Source: Desulfovibrio sp. (GTDB lineage: Bacteria > Desulfobacterota > Desulfovibrionia > Desulfovibrionales > Desulfovibrionaceae). Taken from it: a DNA stretch of 64,000 nucleotides. Made by a program: the position numbers and the translations under genes. Within the stretch, counting starts at the first letter, position 1. Every line of letters begins with the position of its first letter. Positions 36,336 through 45,732 of this stretch are shown here, one piece after another. The notes under the pieces were generated by a model that made no database searches, was not told the origin of the DNA, and worked only from the letters and a program-made list of their open reading frames with translations. Where the stretch lies: NCBI GenBank assembly GCA_030145055.1, contig JAQYWK010000003.1, forward strand, positions 1-64,000, given 5' to 3'.

Positions 36336-37454
36336 TTACAACTCAACCCGCACAGCCACATACTGCCGATAAACGGCAAGAGCCATACAACTCAGCGGCA
36401 ATGCCATTACGAGACCTAAAAATCCAAGCAACTGCCCCCATATGGATAGAGACAGTAAAATCATCCATGGAGAAAGCCCTAGACTTTCTCCTTGAAGCTT
36501 CGGCACCAATACTGCATCCTGAAAAACTTGCACTATCGCGAAAACTGCCGCCACTCCGCCAAGTCCCATCCAGATATTGCCGCCCGTTGCCAGCGCATTC
36601 ACTCCGGCAAGCAGGAAGGCCGGAATTACTCCTGCCATCTGCAGATACGGAACCATGTTAAGTGCTCCGATCATAAGCCCCAAGAATATGGCTAGGGGAA
36701 GCCCTATAATCATAAATCCGGCAGCGAACAAACATCCTACGATGCAAGCAATCAGTGCTTGAGTGCGAAAGTAACGATTAGTAATATTCGTAAATTCATC
36801 TATGAATGAACAGACACGCTCTTGATATTTCTGTGGAATCTGCGTCCGCCAAAATCCTAATTTTTCAAAATCAGCCAATAGAAATACCAAGTATAGAATA
36901 ATCACAAAAACACCAGCGAGTGCAACTAATGACTGCGCCGAGCCGCTCACCAAATTCCAGATACCAGGCAATAGTTTTTGAGCAGATCCTTTTAGCAGAT
37001 CAACAACACCAGCCTCACTTAAAAACTGGCGAACTCCGTCCTGCTTGGCAAGATCCATAATCTGCTGCCAAATGTCTGTGGGGAAAAATTCCGCCGCACG
37101 CGCAGCTGTTGCAGAATCATTAACGATTGTTGCAAGCATTCTACCGGTGCGACCAAGCTCGGAACCGATCACGCCCAGCCCCATCCATAGTAATTTTATA
37201 GCAGGGACAAACAACACAACTAAAGTAAAAACTACTGCGGAAGTTCTGTTTTTTATAAATCTACCAACGATATTAACCAGCGGATTAAGCAGATAAGCCA
37301 AGGTCAACGCAACGGCAAAAGGAACCAGTGCGTCACTTAGAACCGTCAGCAAACGTACGACAATCCAAACTGTCAGCGCAAAAAGTACTAACCGGACCAC
37401 ACGGTCGAAAGTGTACGGATTATCGTTCATATTTACCTCTTGTGAAGTTTTCAT
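36336..37454 (-). CDS. AI-2E family transporter (PerM-like)
   Basis: A 372-residue inner-membrane protein with about eight hydrophobic segments in the AI-2E/PerM arrangement: ALVPFAVALTLAYLLNPLV near the N-terminus, a soluble helical region, then YFRTQALIACIVGCLFAAGF, MIGALNMVPYLQMAGVIPAF and GQLLGFLGLVMALPLSC. Family members export autoinducer-2 or act as Na+/H+ antiporters. It begins directly after the TAA of the FUSC gene; an ATG at 37430 with AGAGG upstream is an equally good start. The three genes from 39640 to 36336 form an operon. Confidence 0.88.
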   Translation of the reverse strand: MKTSQEVNMNDNPYTFDRVVRLVLFALTVWIVVRLLTVLSDALVPFAVALTLAYLLNPLVNIVGRFIKNRTSAVVFTLVVLFVPAIKLLWMGLGVIGSELGRTGRMLATIVNDSATAARAAEFFPTDIWQQIMDLAKQDGVRQFLSEAGVVDLLKGSAQKLLPGIWNLVSGSAQSLVALAGVFVIILYLVFLLADFEKLGFWRTQIPQKYQERVCSFIDEFTNITNRYFRTQALIACIVGCLFAAGFMIIGLPLAIFLGLMIGALNMVPYLQMAGVIPAFLLAGVNALATGGNIWMGLGGVAAVFAIVQVFQDAVLVPKLQGESLGLSPWMILLSLSIWGQLLGFLGLVMALPLSCMALAVYRQYVAVRVEL

Positions 37455-38546
37455 TTATTCATTCCTACCATAACGAAGCTCACATAGTCTTCTACCAGCA
37501 CGATTAATTTCTCCACCCAGAGAGCGAATGTTCCAGATAAAAGCTGAAATATTGTTACGCCTTTCAATTGGCACATCTTCAAAATCACCTCGAATTCGAG
37601 CATCGCCCACCGCTCGCATGAAATCGTTTACTCCGACTTCGAAATCAGGATGAATCATACAATTATCAGAGTTTAGCGAATATTCCTCAAGCCAGTCGTA
37701 ATGCTGCTGCGTCATCTGCAAAACATTTTTCATACCATCAGCAATAGGGGAAAGCGGCCCTCCGTATCCTCTGCGAATGATGGTCGACATAGTCATTAGC
37801 AAACTGTGCATGCGGGTAAAAACTCGTATGAGCCGGGTGAGGTTATCTCGCTGCCATGCTCTTAGCCCAGGCTCAGCACATGCTTCGCGGAAAGCTTCAG
37901 CACATGTATCAAGTTCCTGCGCAGCCTCAATCCTAGTTGCGACAAGCTCACTTTCACTAACTCCACCTTCTAGATATGACTTAGTTAACATTTCAAAATG
38001 GACAGCCTGCGCGTGAATGAGGACTGACATTTTAGTCCGCAAATTTTTTCTAGCCATATTGGGCCAAACACCAAAAGAAGCCGCAACTCCAATACCGATC
38101 CCAAGAACAGTATCAAGAATTCTCTCCAATCCAAACTGCCATCCATCCACGAAAACAACCCCTAAAAGCAAAATAACTGAGGCAGTAAGAAAGCACGAGA
38201 AAGCGGTATAACTATAGACCCTAATCAAAATCATTAAAAAGAATGAAAGAACGATAAGCCCAATCAACACATGATTGCTATTGACGAAAAACAAAATTAA
38301 AATACCTAACAACGCGCCGAGAACTGTTCCCCATAGCCTGCGCCAACCTAACCGCAAAGTTCCACCAACAGAGGGGCGCATTATGACTATAACACTTATG
38401 GGAAGCCATACGGCATGCCTGAGATCGAGAAAATTTGATGCTACAACTGCCACAGTAATAGCAATAGCCGCACGGACAGCGTGCCTAAAGGGCGCAGAAT
38501 CAAGACGAAATTCTTTCCTGAACCTATGGAGGATACCTTTCGTCAT
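37455..38546 (-). CDS. FUSC family membrane protein (second of pair)
   Basis: A 363-residue half-size FUSC protein. Hydrophobic segments fill residues about 18-165, with RHAVWLPISVIVIMRPSVGG, RLWGTVLGALLGILILFF and RILDTVLGIGIGVAASFGVWP, the standard FUSC pattern; the rest is soluble and helical. Its ATG overlaps the TGA of the upstream FUSC gene by 4 bases. The two partners may assemble as a heteromer that equals one full-size exporter. Substrate unknown. Confidence 0.85.
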   Translation of the reverse strand: MTKGILHRFRKEFRLDSAPFRHAVRAAIAITVAVVASNFLDLRHAVWLPISVIVIMRPSVGGTLRLGWRRLWGTVLGALLGILILFFVNSNHVLIGLIVLSFFLMILIRVYSYTAFSCFLTASVILLLGVVFVDGWQFGLERILDTVLGIGIGVAASFGVWPNMARKNLRTKMSVLIHAQAVHFEMLTKSYLEGGVSESELVATRIEAAQELDTCAEAFREACAEPGLRAWQRDNLTRLIRVFTRMHSLLMTMSTIIRRGYGGPLSPIADGMKNVLQMTQQHYDWLEEYSLNSDNCMIHPDFEVGVNDFMRAVGDARIRGDFEDVPIERRNNISAFIWNIRSLGGEINRAGRRLCELRYGRNE

Positions 38547-39640
38547 TTCGGACCGCCGCCAACATTAACCCGACTCATTTCGTCAAATTCTAAACATAAA
38601 TTGCGAAGACCATACAGCGCGCCCCAAGCTTCGAGAAATTCATCCCGCAGCCCTTCATCCTTTTTATATGCCCCCAGATCCAACAATTCCCGCTCAAGAG
38701 CAGAAATTCCATTATTAAGTTCACTAAGATCAACCTGACCTTTGCCTGTAGAAACATTAACTGCGAGTAAGTCAAATATAATCGAACTCTGTAAGGCAAG
38801 CTGTGAAAATTTAAGTCTCAGTCCTGAAAAAATCGTACTGTGTTTTGCAAAATGAGTACTGTTTGAAAGTCCAACAACGGCCTCAAGCATCCGTATAAGC
38901 AGGGCATAAAGAGCCGACGGCCCCTCATATTTACCCAGTTCTTTAACGGGATCAATATTCATAGTTTCCATGAAACGCCTGTACCGCCTGAGCGATTCCA
39001 CAGACCTTTCATGTATAACAGAGAGTTCTTCTTGATCCTTCTTACTTCCGCCAGCCCCCGCGACTGCGCGGAAATAATCTCCGATATCAGACAAAGCCAC
39101 CCCACCCGCCTTCGAAAGGACTTTTTCAGGATGCATAGGCCACAAATAAAAAATTACAAGATATGAAATAGTCGCGCCGAAAAGGATACATCCTGAACGA
39201 TAAAGCCCCACGCTGAAAAGATCAGGTGAATTATACGCGATCAGATTTACAATTAGCACCGCAACACCTGTTGTCGCAGCGGCTCCTCCAATAGCTGGTG
39301 CAAAAAACACCACGAAAGATAGAATAAACAGATAAACAACTGAAATTATCGAATAATTGGCTATGTAGGTAGATATTGGAACAAGAAAAGCCAAAGAAAG
39401 GCAAAGCGTTGCGGCAACAATTTTGCGCTTTTTTAAAGTGCTACCAGCCCTGAAAAGAACTACTACCACCGAACCGTAAACACTCCACGCAATATCCTTA
39501 CTGGCTATACCCGCGAAATGGGCTAAAACTAGAGCTATCACGCACGCGACAATACATTTAGCCGCATACTTAGTCATAAACAAACCGGGATCAACGGGAT
39601 GGATAAAAACCCTATAAAAGTCTGATATTATTTTATTCAT
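38543..39640 (-). CDS. FUSC-like membrane protein (first of pair)
   Basis: A 365-residue protein with about six hydrophobic segments up to residue 170 (AAKCIVACVIALVLAHFAG, VYGSVVVVLFRAGSTLKKRK, GAAATTGVAVLIVNLIAYNS, LFGATISYLVIFYLWPMHPE) and a soluble helical C-terminus. It has the topology and size of the following FUSC protein but diverges more from the family core. It heads the three-gene operon FUSC-FUSC-AI-2E and is coupled to the second FUSC by an ATGA overlap. Confidence 0.78.
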   Translation of the reverse strand: MNKIISDFYRVFIHPVDPGLFMTKYAAKCIVACVIALVLAHFAGIASKDIAWSVYGSVVVVLFRAGSTLKKRKIVAATLCLSLAFLVPISTYIANYSIISVVYLFILSFVVFFAPAIGGAAATTGVAVLIVNLIAYNSPDLFSVGLYRSGCILFGATISYLVIFYLWPMHPEKVLSKAGGVALSDIGDYFRAVAGAGGSKKDQEELSVIHERSVESLRRYRRFMETMNIDPVKELGKYEGPSALYALLIRMLEAVVGLSNSTHFAKHSTIFSGLRLKFSQLALQSSIIFDLLAVNVSTGKGQVDLSELNNGISALERELLDLGAYKKDEGLRDEFLEAWGALYGLRNLCLEFDEMSRVNVGGGPK

Positions 39641-39702
39641 TAGTTATGATTAATAAATCAGCGTGACCATAACTGCAAGTATAAGAAAAGTAATTGGCCA
39701 AA

Positions 39703-39734
39703 ATAAAACGGTTGCGAATAAATCCACAACCGTT
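39703..39734 (-). terminator. Terminator of the amino-acid ABC operon
   Basis: Minus strand: AACGGTTG, 12-base loop, CAACCGTT followed by TTATTTT. It lies about 50 bases after the ATPase gene stop. Confidence 0.75.
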
Positions 39735-39782
39735 CCTAATATCAATACTACCCCTTTTACAGGGTAAGTCGACAAATCTTGT

Positions 39783-40547
39783 TTATAAAAGCTTATCTAA
39801 AAATTCGCTAATTCTAGGGTGAATTTCATCAGCCGAGAAGAACTCATGAGGTGTACCCTGCGCAATAAAATCACCCTGTTCCATGAAAATAACGGTATCA
39901 GCAACTTCGCGGGCAAATCCCATATTATGAGTAACTATGACCATAGTCATTCCCTCATCAGCTAGCGAGCGAATAGTATCGAAAACCTCGCCCACAAGTT
40001 CAGGATCCAGCGCGGAAGTCGGTTCATCAAAAAGCATCATCTTAGGCTTCATTGCAAGAGCGCGCGCAATAGCAACACGCTGCATCTGTCCACCTGAAAG
40101 AGTTATAGGATAAACGCTAGATCTGTCTGGAAGCCCGACTTTTTCGAGCATTTTATACGCAGTCTCTTTCGCTTCCGCCTTGCTTTTGTTCAGAACAGTA
40201 ATCTGCCCTTCCATAACATTTTCAAGAACTGTCATGTGCGGGAAAAGATTAAACTGCTGAAAAACCATCCCGATTTCAGAACGAAGCGCGCAAAGTTTCT
40301 TTTGTGAATCAAGTACAAGATTGCCACCACGGGTAATATATCCGCACGGCTGTTTCTCAAACAAAATCTCACCGGAATCAATTGTTTCCAGAAAATTCAT
40401 AGTACGCAGAAGAGTTGATTTACCGGAACCGCTAGGGCCGACAATAACTACTTTTTCACCACGCTTAATTTTCAGGTCAATATGATTCACAGCCGTGAGC
40501 GAACCGAAACGCTTAACAACCTGTTTTAATTCTAAAATGGTTTCCAT
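39783..40547 (-). CDS. Polar amino-acid ABC transporter, ATP-binding protein
   Basis: A 254-residue ABC ATPase of the GlnQ/HisP group. Walker A is [16 protein letters not shown] (about 34-49), Q-loop [18 protein letters not shown], signature [17 protein letters not shown], Walker [17 protein letters not shown], and the H-loop [15 protein letters not shown]. It powers import through the adjacent permease. It follows the permease stop directly with no gap. Confidence 0.95.
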   Translation of the reverse strand: METILELKQVVKRFGSLTAVNHIDLKIKRGEKVVIVGPSGSGKSTLLRTMNFLETIDSGEILFEKQPCGYITRGGNLVLDSQKKLCALRSEIGMVFQQFNLFPHMTVLENVMEGQITVLNKSKAEAKETAYKMLEKVGLPDRSSVYPITLSGGQMQRVAIARALAMKPKMMLFDEPTSALDPELVGEVFDTIRSLADEGMTMVIVTHNMGFAREVADTVIFMEQGDFIAQGTPHEFFSADEIHPRISEFLDKLL

Positions 40548-41585
40548 TTAGCGCCTTTCGTATACTCCCACCTTGTATTCGATCTTTTCGAAAAGCAAGG
40601 TGAATGCGGTTGTGAAAATAAGGTAAATAAATGCAGCAAGGACAAGCACAGTAATATTAAAATATGCGTTGAACATCTGATCTGCCGCGCGCATAAGCTC
40701 AACCATAGCAATGGTAGAGACAAGAGCGGTGTCCTTGATGAGAGCGATAAATTCATTGGCAAAGGGAGGTATAATTCTTTTATATGTCTGCGGAATTATG
40801 ACCCGTCGCATTGTCTGAGAATAAGTCATGCCGATAGCTTTAGCGGCCTCGGTCTGACCATGGTCAATAGACAGAATACCAGCACGGATAATTTCAGCAA
40901 GGTAAGCTGAGTAATTAATCCCAAGCCCTATTAAAGCAGAAGCCAGCGGCGACAAAGTAATCCCAATGGCCGGCAAGCCATAATAGATAAAGAAAAGTTG
41001 CAGCAGAAGCGGAGTCCCGCGGAAAAACCAAATTATGAACCAGCTTATTCCCGAAAAAGGCTGAGTCTTGCTTAGTTTTCCGAGTGCAATAAGAAGCCCA
41101 CCGATAGGAGAAACTATCATCGTAAAAAATACGAGAATAAGCGTCATACTCGCACCTTTTAGGAGCGAAGGCAGAAAGCGAATGCAGTCATCAACGACTT
41201 GGCGCCATTCAGGCCTTACAGATCTATCAACGGATGCGATGAAATTTTTGGCTTCGGCATTATCAGGATAAACTGCCGTAATTTCTTCGGCAGAAGCTCT
41301 AGCTTTGCTCATATTTTTCGTAGAAAAAAAGAGTCTCGCAAGCTGCATGCGCGAGTAAACAAATTCACCTTCATCACCGTCAGGGCCGGGAGCGGGAACC
41401 TGTGCAAAAAGGACTTGAGCCTGATCAATATGACCAAGTGCAAGCGCATCACGAGCCTCTTTGAGGATCGCGTCAGACTCTCCTCCGGCAGATGATACTG
41501 CGGGAGAAGCCAAAAGGGCAAAGAGAAGAAAGAGCGAGGCCAATAAAGCCCCGCCCTTTCCGAATCTATTAACTAAAATAGTCAT
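40548..41585 (-). CDS. Polar amino-acid ABC permease with secreted TPR-like N-terminal domain
   Basis: A 345-residue permease, about 120 residues longer than the usual HisM/GlnP size. Residues 14-34 are a signal-like hydrophobic segment; residues about 37-115 are a TPR-like helical domain (ILKEARDALALGHIDQAQVL, LFFSTKNMSKARASAEEITA) placed in the periplasm. The permease proper starts near 130: LLKGASMTLILVFFTMIVSP, WFFRGTPLLLQLFFIYYG, and the EAA-like loop SIDHGQTEAAKAIGMTYSQT. It lies between the binding protein (3-base gap) and ATPase genes. The extra domain may help capture or sense the binding protein. Confidence 0.9.
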   Translation of the reverse strand: MTILVNRFGKGGALLASLFLLFALLASPAVSSAGGESDAILKEARDALALGHIDQAQVLFAQVPAPGPDGDEGEFVYSRMQLARLFFSTKNMSKARASAEEITAVYPDNAEAKNFIASVDRSVRPEWRQVVDDCIRFLPSLLKGASMTLILVFFTMIVSPIGGLLIALGKLSKTQPFSGISWFIIWFFRGTPLLLQLFFIYYGLPAIGITLSPLASALIGLGINYSAYLAEIIRAGILSIDHGQTEAAKAIGMTYSQTMRRVIIPQTYKRIIPPFANEFIALIKDTALVSTIAMVELMRAADQMFNAYFNITVLVLAAFIYLIFTTAFTLLFEKIEYKVGVYERR

Positions 41586-41588
41586 ATC

Positions 41589-42380
41589 CTACCATTTAGA
41601 AGGATTGGTGACATCTTCACCGAACCATTTGCGGGAAATTTTACCCATTGTTCCATCAGCGATCATAGCATCAATTGCTGTCTGAACTTTTTCTTCAAGA
41701 GAAACGTCACCCTTGCGGAAAGCAACACCGAAAGCTTCTTTAGTAATGTACCCAGGAAGCCCCATGTACTTACCTGGACGAGCAGCCATGTAGTAACGGC
41801 CAGCAATATTATCAACAACAACAGCTGTTAAACGACCTGACTCTAGGTCAAGGAAAGCTTTAGGGTTGGTATCGTATTCACGAATATCAGAAGGAGCTGG
41901 CTTCAAAGATTTTGCAGCTTCAAGAGCAGGAGAACCTTTCTGAACGCCTACAACTTTGCCAGCAAGTTCTTTAGCAGACTTGATATCTTTATTACCCATA
42001 GCGATAACTGCAATCTGTCCGTCCATGATGTAAGGTTTTGTGAAAAGAACCTTAGCCTGACGTTCAGCTGTAATAGTCATACCATTCCAGATACAGTCGA
42101 ATTTTTTAGAATTGAGAGAGTGAATAACTCCGTCCCATGCTGTAGGCTGCCATACAATTTTGACTCCAAGGCGTTTACCGACTTCTTCAGCCGCATCAAT
42201 GTCAAAACCTACGAGTTTGCCGTCATCCTGACGAAAGCCCATTGGAGGGAAAGCATCATCAAGCCCGATTGTGAGCTTGCCACTATTTTTAACTGTGTTC
42301 CATGAATCATCTGAAGCCTGAGCCATGACTGCGAAGGCCAACATCATAACAACCATAAGAATCACTAATAATCTTTTCAT
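41589..42380 (-). CDS. Polar amino-acid ABC transporter, periplasmic binding protein
   Basis: A 263-residue family 3 solute-binding protein with a clear signal peptide (hydrophobic to about residue 20, cleavage after MAQAS likely). Family features: LTIGLDDAFPPMGFRQDDGK at the start, GFDIDAAEEVGKRLGVKI, CIWNGMTITAERQAKVLFT, and the hinge-side VVDNIAGRYYM. Ligand is probably a polar amino acid; which one is not decidable by eye. It heads the operon of binding protein, permease and ATPase. Confidence 0.93.
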   Translation of the reverse strand: MKRLLVILMVVMMLAFAVMAQASDDSWNTVKNSGKLTIGLDDAFPPMGFRQDDGKLVGFDIDAAEEVGKRLGVKIVWQPTAWDGVIHSLNSKKFDCIWNGMTITAERQAKVLFTKPYIMDGQIAVIAMGNKDIKSAKELAGKVVGVQKGSPALEAAKSLKPAPSDIREYDTNPKAFLDLESGRLTAVVVDNIAGRYYMAARPGKYMGLPGYITKEAFGVAFRKGDVSLEEKVQTAIDAMIADGTMGKISRKWFGEDVTNPSKW

Positions 42381-42681
42381 GTGTTACTCCTCAATTTTTT
42401 GGTTCATATACTCTCTTTTCAACCCCAAAGAGATGATCCAAATATCTTATGATTAGTTAACTTGCAAGATGGAAAAAATATTAAAACACAACTTCGTTCT
42501 GCATATTAACTAAAATCTGAACTAATGATGCGCACAACACTCAATATATCATGAAATATCAACATATTGATAGAAACAGGATAAAACAACATTTCTTCTT
42601 AAAGCAGTTGCTAATGTTTTCTGCCATATGTTAGTTTATCTATAACTAATACTCCCACTTGCTATACTAAGGAGATTGTAA
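42381..42681. other. Divergent promoter region between ABC operon and hsp20
   Basis: A 301-base AT-rich divergent region. No convincing heat-shock inverted repeat (CIRCE) or sigma-54 site was found. A TATACT hexamer at 42663-42668 is too close to the hsp20 ribosome-binding site to be its promoter. Confidence 0.4.
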
Positions 42682-43104
42682 ATGCCAAATCTGACTTCGT
42701 GGGGAAGCCAAGAGCTAGAAAAACTCAAAAACGATATGGATAGGCTTTTTAACAGCCTATGCGTGGACTACGGCATCCCTTCTGTATGTGGAATAATTGA
42801 CTGTACCCCAAGAACTGAAATGGAAGAAGTTGAAGGAGCTTTTGTAGTAAAAACTACCATGCCCGGTTTTCACGCTGAAGACCTCGGAGTCACCGTAACA
42901 GAGACCTCCATGACAATTTCAGGTGAAAAAAAAGTTACTTTCCAAGGCGGAAAAAAAAATAACCATTTCCGAAAAAAAATCCCCCTCCCCTGCCGAGTTG
43001 ATCCTGACAATGTAAAAGCAACATTTAAAGACGGCGTGCTTAAAATTGTACTTCTTAAGTGCATCATCAAACCCCAAAAAATCATATCGATAACATCTGA
43101 ATAG
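42682..43104 (+). CDS. Hsp20/alpha-crystallin family small heat-shock protein
   Basis: A 140-residue protein with an alpha-crystallin domain at about residues 35-130: ALPHA-crystallin strands in AFVVKTTMPGFHAEDLGVTV, TSMTISGEKKV, FRKKIPLPCRVDPDNVKATF, and the closing KDGVLKIVLLK. Small heat-shock proteins bind unfolding proteins without ATP. The C-terminal extension is short and has the usual I-x-I type motif in a weak form (IISITSE). AAGGAG precedes the start. It lies 21 bases upstream of a Lon-like protease gene, so the two form an operon for handling damaged proteins. Confidence 0.92.
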   Translation: MPNLTSWGSQELEKLKNDMDRLFNSLCVDYGIPSVCGIIDCTPRTEMEEVEGAFVVKTTMPGFHAEDLGVTVTETSMTISGEKKVTFQGGKKNNHFRKKIPLPCRVDPDNVKATFKDGVLKIVLLKCIIKPQKIISITSE

Positions 43105-43125
43105 ACCTCAATATGGAGAGTAGTA

Positions 43126-45615
43126 ATGACTTCTACAATTGACAGCAGAGAGCTCAAACTGGACCAATTAAGATGGACCCTTGCACCAGATGAGCTAAAA
43201 TTCGAATCAACTCAGGATCTTGTCAGAGGCGATGACATTATAGGCCAGAGTAGAGGGGTAGAGGCTTTTAAATTCGGCATGGGAATGCCCATGAAAGGAT
43301 ACAATATTTTCGTAACCGGCCCAGCAGGAACCGGAAAACAAGCAACAGTCAAAAAACTACTCAAAGACTTGTCTAAATCAGACACAATTCCTGATGATAT
43401 CCTTTACGTAAATAATTTTAAGTCAGAAGAATCTCCAATACTTATTCGTATGGCAGCAGGAGAAGGATCGGTTTTCAAAAAAGATGTCCATGATTTCCTA
43501 GAGAATATAAAACGTGAAGTTCCGCAGCTCTTTGAAAGTCAGGAATATATCGCCCGTAAAAATGAAATAATTGAGCTGCATGAAAAACAGACACGTGATT
43601 TCTTTCAAGGGATAGAAGAAAAAGTAAAAGACTCAGGATTAGTCATCGTAAACATGCAAATGGGCCAATTTCAAAGACCTGATGTAGTTCCATTAGTCGA
43701 TGGCGAACCAATGCGTATGATTCAACTTGAAGAAAAAGTTGAGAAAGGACGTTTTCCGCGTGAAGAGTACAATCGACTTAAGGAAAAGCAGAAAGAACTA
43801 AAAGAGGAAGTCGACAGCATTCTTCGGCAAGTCCGCAAATTGCAAAAAGAAGTAAAAAAGAAAAGCGAAGATGTGGATAAATTGATGTTCATGACTCTCG
43901 CTGAAGACTTAATCAGCCCGCTAAAAGAAAAATATACCGTCCCCAAAATAGCAAAGCATTTTGACGAAATGCTCGAAAAAATGAGTGACGACCTCGATTC
44001 ACTGCGGATGATCGGTGCGAAGCCTCAACAGGGCCAAGGCGGGATGATGTACATGCCGCCGCAAGCAGAAGCAATACTCCATCCTTATCAAGTCAACTTA
44101 CTGGTGGACAACACCAAGCAAACCAGTCCTCCTGTAATTTTTGAATCATACCCAACCTACCGCAATTTGTTCGGGTCCATCGAAAGAGTAATGGACAGAC
44201 ACGGAGGATGGCGGACAGATTTCACTAAAATTCAAGCTGGATCATTCATTAAAGCAAATGGCGGTTATCTGGTTATTAATCTAATGGACGCCATTGTAGA
44301 GCCGGGAGTCTGGCCGACTCTTAAAAGATCGCTAAAGACAGAAAAGATCGAGATCCAAACCTTCGACCCTTACTACTTCATATCACCGTCAGGCCTAAAA
44401 CCTGAACCGATTGATATGGACGTGAAGGTTGTCGTTTTAGGGGAACCTCACCTCTATCAACTTTTGCGCCACTACGACGCAGACGTCCCAAAAATATTCA
44501 AAGTACGCGCAGACTTCGAAACCTCAATGGACCGCGATGATGATGCCATTAAAGCCGTCGCAAGTTTCATCGGAAACATGGTTAAAAAAGACGATTTAAT
44601 GGATTTCGATCAGTCCGGTGTTGCTGCAATTATTGAACAGGCTGTTAGAATGGCTGGCAGACAGGAAAAGATAACCACAGCGTTCCCGCTACTTGCAGAC
44701 CTATTAGGCGAAGCAAACTATTTCGCAGGAAGAAACGGTTCAAAATTCGTAACATCAGAACACGTAGACAAAGCTATCCATGCCCACAGAAAGCGCTCCA
44801 ACCAAATGGAAGAGCGCCTTCAGGAAATGATTGATCGCGGCAGCATCTATGTTGACACTGACGGCTCTGAAGTCGGACAGGTTAACGGTCTTGCCGTGTA
44901 TTCACTCGGTGATTATTCATTCGGTAAACCGTCAAGAATTACCGCGGTAACCGCCATGGGTAAGGGCGGCATCATTAATATTGAACGCGAAGCCGAGATG
45001 TCAGGCCCGACTCACAACAAAGGAATATTCATCCTCTCAGGATTCCTAAGACAAAAATTTGCGCAAGATAAACCATTATCCTTGACCGCAAGTATCGCCT
45101 TCGAACAATCGTACGGCGGAATCGACGGAGACTCAGCATCCTCGACCGAACTGTACGCCCTGCTCTCAAGTTTAGCGGATGTCCCGATTCGTCAGGATAT
45201 TGCGGTAACGGGTTCAGTTAACCAAAAAGGCGAAGTCCAACCAATTGGCGGCGTGAACCAAAAGGTCGAAGGGTTCTATCTATGCTGTAAACATGCCGGA
45301 CTGACAGGCAAGCAAGGGGTAATGATTCCCGAAGCTAACGTGAAAGACCTTATGCTACGCAAAGATGTTGTCGAGGCCGTGAAGGAAGGTAAATTCCACA
45401 TCTGGTCAGTCGAAAATATCGGGCAGGGAATTGAAATTCTAACAGGAATCCCAGCAGGAAAGCCTACCCCTAAAAAAGGTTACCCGAAGGATTCCATGTA
45501 CGGCAAAGTCAACGAACGACTTATAGCCTTGGCTGAAGGACTCAAAAAATTCGCCGCAGATGACGAGAAAAAAGACGACAAAAAGAAATCTTCTGGATCT
45601 TGCTGTTCGGGGTAA
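43126..45615 (+). CDS. Lon-like ATP-dependent protease (LonB/LonC type, COG1067)
   Basis: An 829-residue AAA+ protease. Walker A is GPAGTGKQ (residues 65-72), followed by a long coiled-coil insertion (about 190-260), and a conserved FGSIERVMDRHGGWRTDFT segment. The Lon protease domain has the catalytic dyad Ser670 (GIDGDSASSTELYALLSSL) and Lys713 (GGVNQKVEGFYLC). It lacks the N-terminal substrate-binding domain of LonA. No membrane segments are evident, unlike archaeal LonB. The C-terminus is an odd Lys-rich tail ending GSCCSG. GGAGA precedes the ATG. Confidence 0.92.
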   Translation: MTSTIDSRELKLDQLRWTLAPDELKFESTQDLVRGDDIIGQSRGVEAFKFGMGMPMKGYNIFVTGPAGTGKQATVKKLLKDLSKSDTIPDDILYVNNFKSEESPILIRMAAGEGSVFKKDVHDFLENIKREVPQLFESQEYIARKNEIIELHEKQTRDFFQGIEEKVKDSGLVIVNMQMGQFQRPDVVPLVDGEPMRMIQLEEKVEKGRFPREEYNRLKEKQKELKEEVDSILRQVRKLQKEVKKKSEDVDKLMFMTLAEDLISPLKEKYTVPKIAKHFDEMLEKMSDDLDSLRMIGAKPQQGQGGMMYMPPQAEAILHPYQVNLLVDNTKQTSPPVIFESYPTYRNLFGSIERVMDRHGGWRTDFTKIQAGSFIKANGGYLVINLMDAIVEPGVWPTLKRSLKTEKIEIQTFDPYYFISPSGLKPEPIDMDVKVVVLGEPHLYQLLRHYDADVPKIFKVRADFETSMDRDDDAIKAVASFIGNMVKKDDLMDFDQSGVAAIIEQAVRMAGRQEKITTAFPLLADLLGEANYFAGRNGSKFVTSEHVDKAIHAHRKRSNQMEERLQEMIDRGSIYVDTDGSEVGQVNGLAVYSLGDYSFGKPSRITAVTAMGKGGIINIEREAEMSGPTHNKGIFILSGFLRQKFAQDKPLSLTASIAFEQSYGGIDGDSASSTELYALLSSLADVPIRQDIAVTGSVNQKGEVQPIGGVNQKVEGFYLCCKHAGLTGKQGVMIPEANVKDLMLRKDVVEAVKEGKFHIWSVENIGQGIEILTGIPAGKPTPKKGYPKDSMYGKVNERLIALAEGLKKFAADDEKKDDKKKSSGSCCSG

Positions 45616-45643
45616 ACTCGCCAGAGGCATAACGAGGTATAAC

Positions 45644-45680
45644 AAGAGGCGCAAGATATAATTATCCTGCGCCTCTTTAC
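45644..45680 (+). terminator. Terminator of the hsp20-lon operon
   Basis: Perfect 10-bp stem AAGAGGCGCA / TGCGCCTCTT with a 14-base loop and a short T tail. Confidence 0.8.
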
Positions 45681-45732
45681 CATATGCTAATTCTAATCTA
45701 TCCTACTGTTACATCAGTAAAAAGGATCAACT

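Noticed and set aside
36296-36661. 121-codon plus-strand frame opposite the AI-2E gene
   Set aside because: It mostly overlaps the antisense of a well-supported membrane-protein gene and has no family features.
42640-42681. TATACT as the hsp20 promoter -10 box
   Set aside because: It runs into the AAGGAG ribosome-binding site, so a transcript starting from it would lack a proper leader.
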